DNA of 16,115 nucleotides from Chloroflexota bacterium (GTDB taxonomy: Bacteria; Chloroflexota; Dehalococcoidia; UBA3495). The stretch spans positions 1 to 16,115 of the forward strand of contig JADFNR010000077.1 of assembly GCA_022563275.1 (NCBI GenBank). Direction: 5' to 3'. The notes beneath the pieces are model-generated. The model saw only the letters and a program-made list of their open reading frames with translations. It searched no databases and was not told the DNA's origin. The translations under genes and the position numbers were made by a program. Below, piece after piece: positions 14,052-16,115 of the stretch (positions within the stretch are counted from its first letter, which is position 1; each line of letters opens with the position of its first letter).

Positions 14052-14127
14052 CCTTCGACGGGCTCAGGACGAACGGTGAAGCCCCTTTTTTACGTTCGTG
14101 GTGAGCCCCCATCTCCGACAAGTCGAG
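14052..14127. repeat. Dispersed paired repeat, copy 3
   Basis: The forward arm (14052-14076) is identical over 25 bases to the arm at 11632-11656. An opposing arm (CGTTCGTGGTGAGCC from 14093, ending ACAAGTCGAG near 14127) follows a short spacer. It lies in the gap between the RraA-family and acyl-CoA dehydrogenase genes. Confidence 0.65.
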
Positions 14128-14132
14128 AGTCT

Positions 14133-14175
14133 CCCCGATATATCGGGGGACCTAACCTTCCCCCTTGCGAGGGGG
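14133..14175. repeat. Perfect 16-bp palindrome followed by C/G-run hairpin
   Basis: CCCCGATATATCGGGG (14133-14148) is fully self-complementary. Eleven bases on, CCCCCT (14160-14165) and AGGGGG (14170-14175) form a stem with a TGCG loop. The second part resembles the element at 1017-1039. On the minus strand these lie just after the acyl-CoA dehydrogenase stop (14213) and may act as transcript-end structures, though there is no T-run. Confidence 0.5.
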
Positions 14176-14212
14176 TGGGGATTCTGTTTGGTTCGCTCGA
14201 TCAGGAGTCCAC

Positions 14213-15298
14213 CTAAATCACCAGTTGGTCCAGGTGGTATCCGGTGTCGCCCAGGTTCGCCTCGGCGATCTTGGCCCGGGCGGAATATAGCTGCATGTCG
14301 TGTTCGACGGTGAACGAGATTCCGGCGAAGATGGAATGTCCGGCCTCGGTGGCCATCCGGCTCAATGTCCCGGCCTGGGCCTTCGCCATGGATACCTCTT
14401 GGCCGGCCGGCAGACCCTGGTCCAATCTCCAAGCCGCCTGATAGGTCAGCATCCGGACTCCGTCCACGGCGACTTTGAGGTCGGCGCAGCGGTGCTGAAC
14501 GGCCTGGAACGTTCCGATGGGACGTCCGAATTGGACCCGGTTGCCGGCGTATTCCACCACCATCTCCAACACCATTTGGGCCCGGCCCAACGTCTCGGCG
14601 CATTGGGCCACGGTGGCCCGCTGCACCGCCCGGTCCAAAGCCGGCCGTCCTTGGGCGATCTCGCCCAGCACCGCGTCACCGGGCAGCGGCACGTCGTCGA
14701 ACTCAACCAGGAACTGCGGATAGTTGGCGATGGACTCCATGGCGGTCTTGATCACGCCGCCGGCCTGAGCATCCACCAAGACCAGGGTTGTATCCGGCCA
14801 GGCCCCGATGGCGGGACGCGTCGCGCAGATGATGTGACTGGCCAACCCGGCGTGTGGAACGAAGAGACTTTCGCCGCTGAGGGTCAGGCCGCCATCCCGG
14901 GATGCGGTCTCTAGTTTTTCTCCTCTGGCCAGGGTCAATATAACTTCGCCGCTGACAACGCCGGGAAGCAGATCGTCCTTCTGACGGTCGCCACCGGCGT
15001 TCAGCACTATCTGGGCCGCCAGGACGGATGATGTGAGCAGCGGGCCCGGCGTCAGGGTGCGGCCGATCTCTTCAAACAGCACGGTCTGATCGGTGAGGGA
15101 GCCGCCGGTCCCGCCGTATTGCTCCGGCAGGGATATCCCCAGCCAGCCCAGACCGGCCATCTTCCGCCACAGGTCCGGCGCATGGCCGTCACCCGATTCC
15201 TCCACCGCCCGGACCAACGAAGCCGGGCACTCAGCCTCAAGGAATTCACGGGCGGAACGGCGCAGGATCACCTGTTCTTGTGTCAGGGCGAAGTCCAT
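14213..15298 (-). CDS. Acyl-CoA dehydrogenase family protein, probable non-catalytic-type subunit
   Basis: This gene encodes 361 residues, the family's usual length or slightly short. The N-terminal helical domain includes GLGWLGISLPEQYGGTGGS (49-67) and the C-terminal domain RVQFGRPIGTFQAVQH (254-269). The last helices contain AGISFTVEHDMQLYSARAK (325-343), a form of the GGIGFTWEHDLHLY motif of FadE27/FadE29-like beta subunits. At the helix G position where the partner gene has DYER, this protein reads DRAVQRATVA and shows no clear catalytic Glu. The middle domain also lacks the FAD-binding TEP-type segment seen in its partner. AAGGAA is eight bases before the ATG at 15298, 23 bases after the upstream dehydrogenase, so the two are cotranscribed. 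FAD-dependent alpha,beta-dehydrogenation of an acyl-CoA is expected; the substrate is unknown. Confidence 0.9.
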   Translation of the reverse strand: MDFALTQEQVILRRSAREFLEAECPASLVRAVEESGDGHAPDLWRKMAGLGWLGISLPEQYGGTGGSLTDQTVLFEEIGRTLTPGPLLTSSVLAAQIVLNAGGDRQKDDLLPGVVSGEVILTLARGEKLETASRDGGLTLSGESLFVPHAGLASHIICATRPAIGAWPDTTLVLVDAQAGGVIKTAMESIANYPQFLVEFDDVPLPGDAVLGEIAQGRPALDRAVQRATVAQCAETLGRAQMVLEMVVEYAGNRVQFGRPIGTFQAVQHRCADLKVAVDGVRMLTYQAAWRLDQGLPAGQEVSMAKAQAGTLSRMATEAGHSIFAGISFTVEHDMQLYSARAKIAEANLGDTGYHLDQLVI

Positions 15299-15321
15299 AT
15301 TCAGGTTTCCTTAACGGGGCG

Positions 15322-16115
15322 TCACCGGGGCATGCCTAGCCCGCGTTGGGCGATGATATTCCGGTGGATCTCATTGGTGCCCGCTCCGTGCAGATGCATC
15401 GCCTCGCGGTGGATCCCTTCGATATTGCCCAGGAGCGGGGCCAATGGGGAGCCGTGGCGCAGAGTGGCGTAGGGGCCAAGCGCCTCCATGGCCATCTCGG
15501 CGAAACGCAAGCGTTCTTCACTGCCGTACAGGAATGCCACCGAAGCCTCGGCGTTGGGCACCGCCCCCGAACTCTGCATCCAGGCCACGTTCCAGCAGAG
15601 CAGCTTCCAAGTCTCCATGCCAAGCCGGCGTTGGGCCAGTTGATGGCGCACCATGGGGTGCTCGGCCAGGGGCTGTCCTCCATCGGGGGCGGACCCTTGG
15701 CAGAACTCGGCGAAATCGTCGAACACCCGCCGCACGTTGGCGTACCGCCACAGGCCGGACCGTTCGTAATCCAACGTAGTCATGGCGTGGTACCAGCCAC
15801 GGTTCTCCTCGCCGATCAGGCACGATAGCGGCAGCCGGACATTATCGAAAAAGGTCTGGGCGGCCATCTCTCCATTGATGTAGGGCAGGGGCTGCAGGCT
15901 GATCCCCGGTGTCTTGAGGTCGGCGATGAACAGGCTGATGCCGCGGTGCTTCTGGGCCTGGGGGTCGGTGCGGGCCAGCAGGTACATGTAGTCGGCGTGG
16001 TAGGCGTAGCTGGTGAACATCTTGGAGCCGTTCAACACGTACTCGTCGCCGTCACGCTCCGCCCGCAGTTCCAGAGACGCCAGGTCCGACCCAACGTTGG
16101 GCTCGCTGAAACCCT
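15322..16115 (-). CDS. Acyl-CoA dehydrogenase, N-terminally cut by the window edge
   Basis: The frame is open from the right edge to the TGA at 15324-15322, so the start and roughly the first 120-150 residues lie outside. The visible part begins GFSEPNVGSDLASLELRAER, the FAD-binding segment of acyl-CoA dehydrogenases. It continues VLNGSKMFTS and TTLDYERSGLW, whose Glu (codon at 15765-15763) sits where isovaleryl-CoA dehydrogenase-type enzymes keep the catalytic base. It ends GAGTNEIHRNIIAQRGLGMPR, the typical C-terminal motif. It lies 23 bases upstream of the second dehydrogenase on the same strand. The pair could form an alpha2-beta2 enzyme like mycobacterial FadE pairs, with this one carrying catalysis. 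Confidence 0.93.
   Translation of the reverse strand, partial: GFSEPNVGSDLASLELRAERDGDEYVLNGSKMFTSYAYHADYMYLLARTDPQAQKHRGISLFIADLKTPGISLQPLPYINGEMAAQTFFDNVRLPLSCLIGEENRGWYHAMTTLDYERSGLWRYANVRRVFDDFAEFCQGSAPDGGQPLAEHPMVRHQLAQRRLGMETWKLLCWNVAWMQSSGAVPNAEASVAFLYGSEERLRFAEMAMEALGPYATLRHGSPLAPLLGNIEGIHREAMHLHGAGTNEIHRNIIAQRGLGMPR

Noticed and set aside
1..16115. tRNA, rRNA, riboswitch or insertion sequence
   Set aside because: I looked in the gaps between genes and saw no cloverleaf, rRNA-like core, recognisable riboswitch or transposase; small unstructured RNAs cannot be excluded by eye.

Overview
The window is about 16.1 kb of GC-rich, gene-dense bacterial chromosome. The gene mix is luciferase-like flavin monooxygenases, paired acyl-CoA dehydrogenases, an RraA-type aldolase, an MFS carrier and a MOSC protein. 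Together with many short dispersed hairpin repeats, this resembles uncultured Chloroflexota of the SAR202/Dehalococcoidia type. That assignment is inference from gene content; there is no rRNA or tRNA here to test it. I see no phage, transposase, CRISPR array or plasmid gene.

Layout, left to right. (1) 1-950 (+): 3' part of a luciferase-like oxidoreductase. (2) 1112-1426 (-): small ABM-domain protein with a very good sigma70-type promoter. (3) 1590-2484 (+): glutaredoxin-like protein followed by a monothiol thioredoxin-fold protein, closed by a perfect bidirectional terminator (2513-2552) shared with (4) 2668-4020 (-), an MFS transporter. (5) 4276-5361 (+): a complete second luciferase-like oxidoreductase with a terminator. 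(6) 5362-5811: a gene-free stretch with decayed dispersed repeats and then a strikingly AT-rich control region containing a 9-bp inverted repeat. (7) 5812-9362 (+): a three-gene cassette closed by a perfect 13-bp terminator hairpin. It encodes a Met-rich small protein, a 605-residue membrane protein built of five copies of one two-helix unit, and a thioredoxin-reductase-like flavoprotein. (8) 9441-13158 (-): fatty acid desaturase, MOSC protein and an HtrA-type lipoprotein protease, with a block of dispersed repeats between the last two. (9) 13287-16115 (-): RraA-family protein and two adjacent acyl-CoA dehydrogenases, the upstream one cut by the window edge.

Most genes fit oxidative catabolism of organic compounds. 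The monooxygenases and ABM protein would start oxidation, the dehydrogenase pair would act on CoA thioesters, RraA-type aldolases cleave keto acids, and the MFS carrier could import an organic acid. The part I find least explained by known families is cassette (7). Its membrane protein has a clear fivefold internal repeat that I cannot assign, between a Met-rich protein and a redox flavoprotein whose usual FAD-contacting Asp is His. A second unusual structure is the 12-bp hairpin in the desaturase leader, which buries the ribosome binding site.
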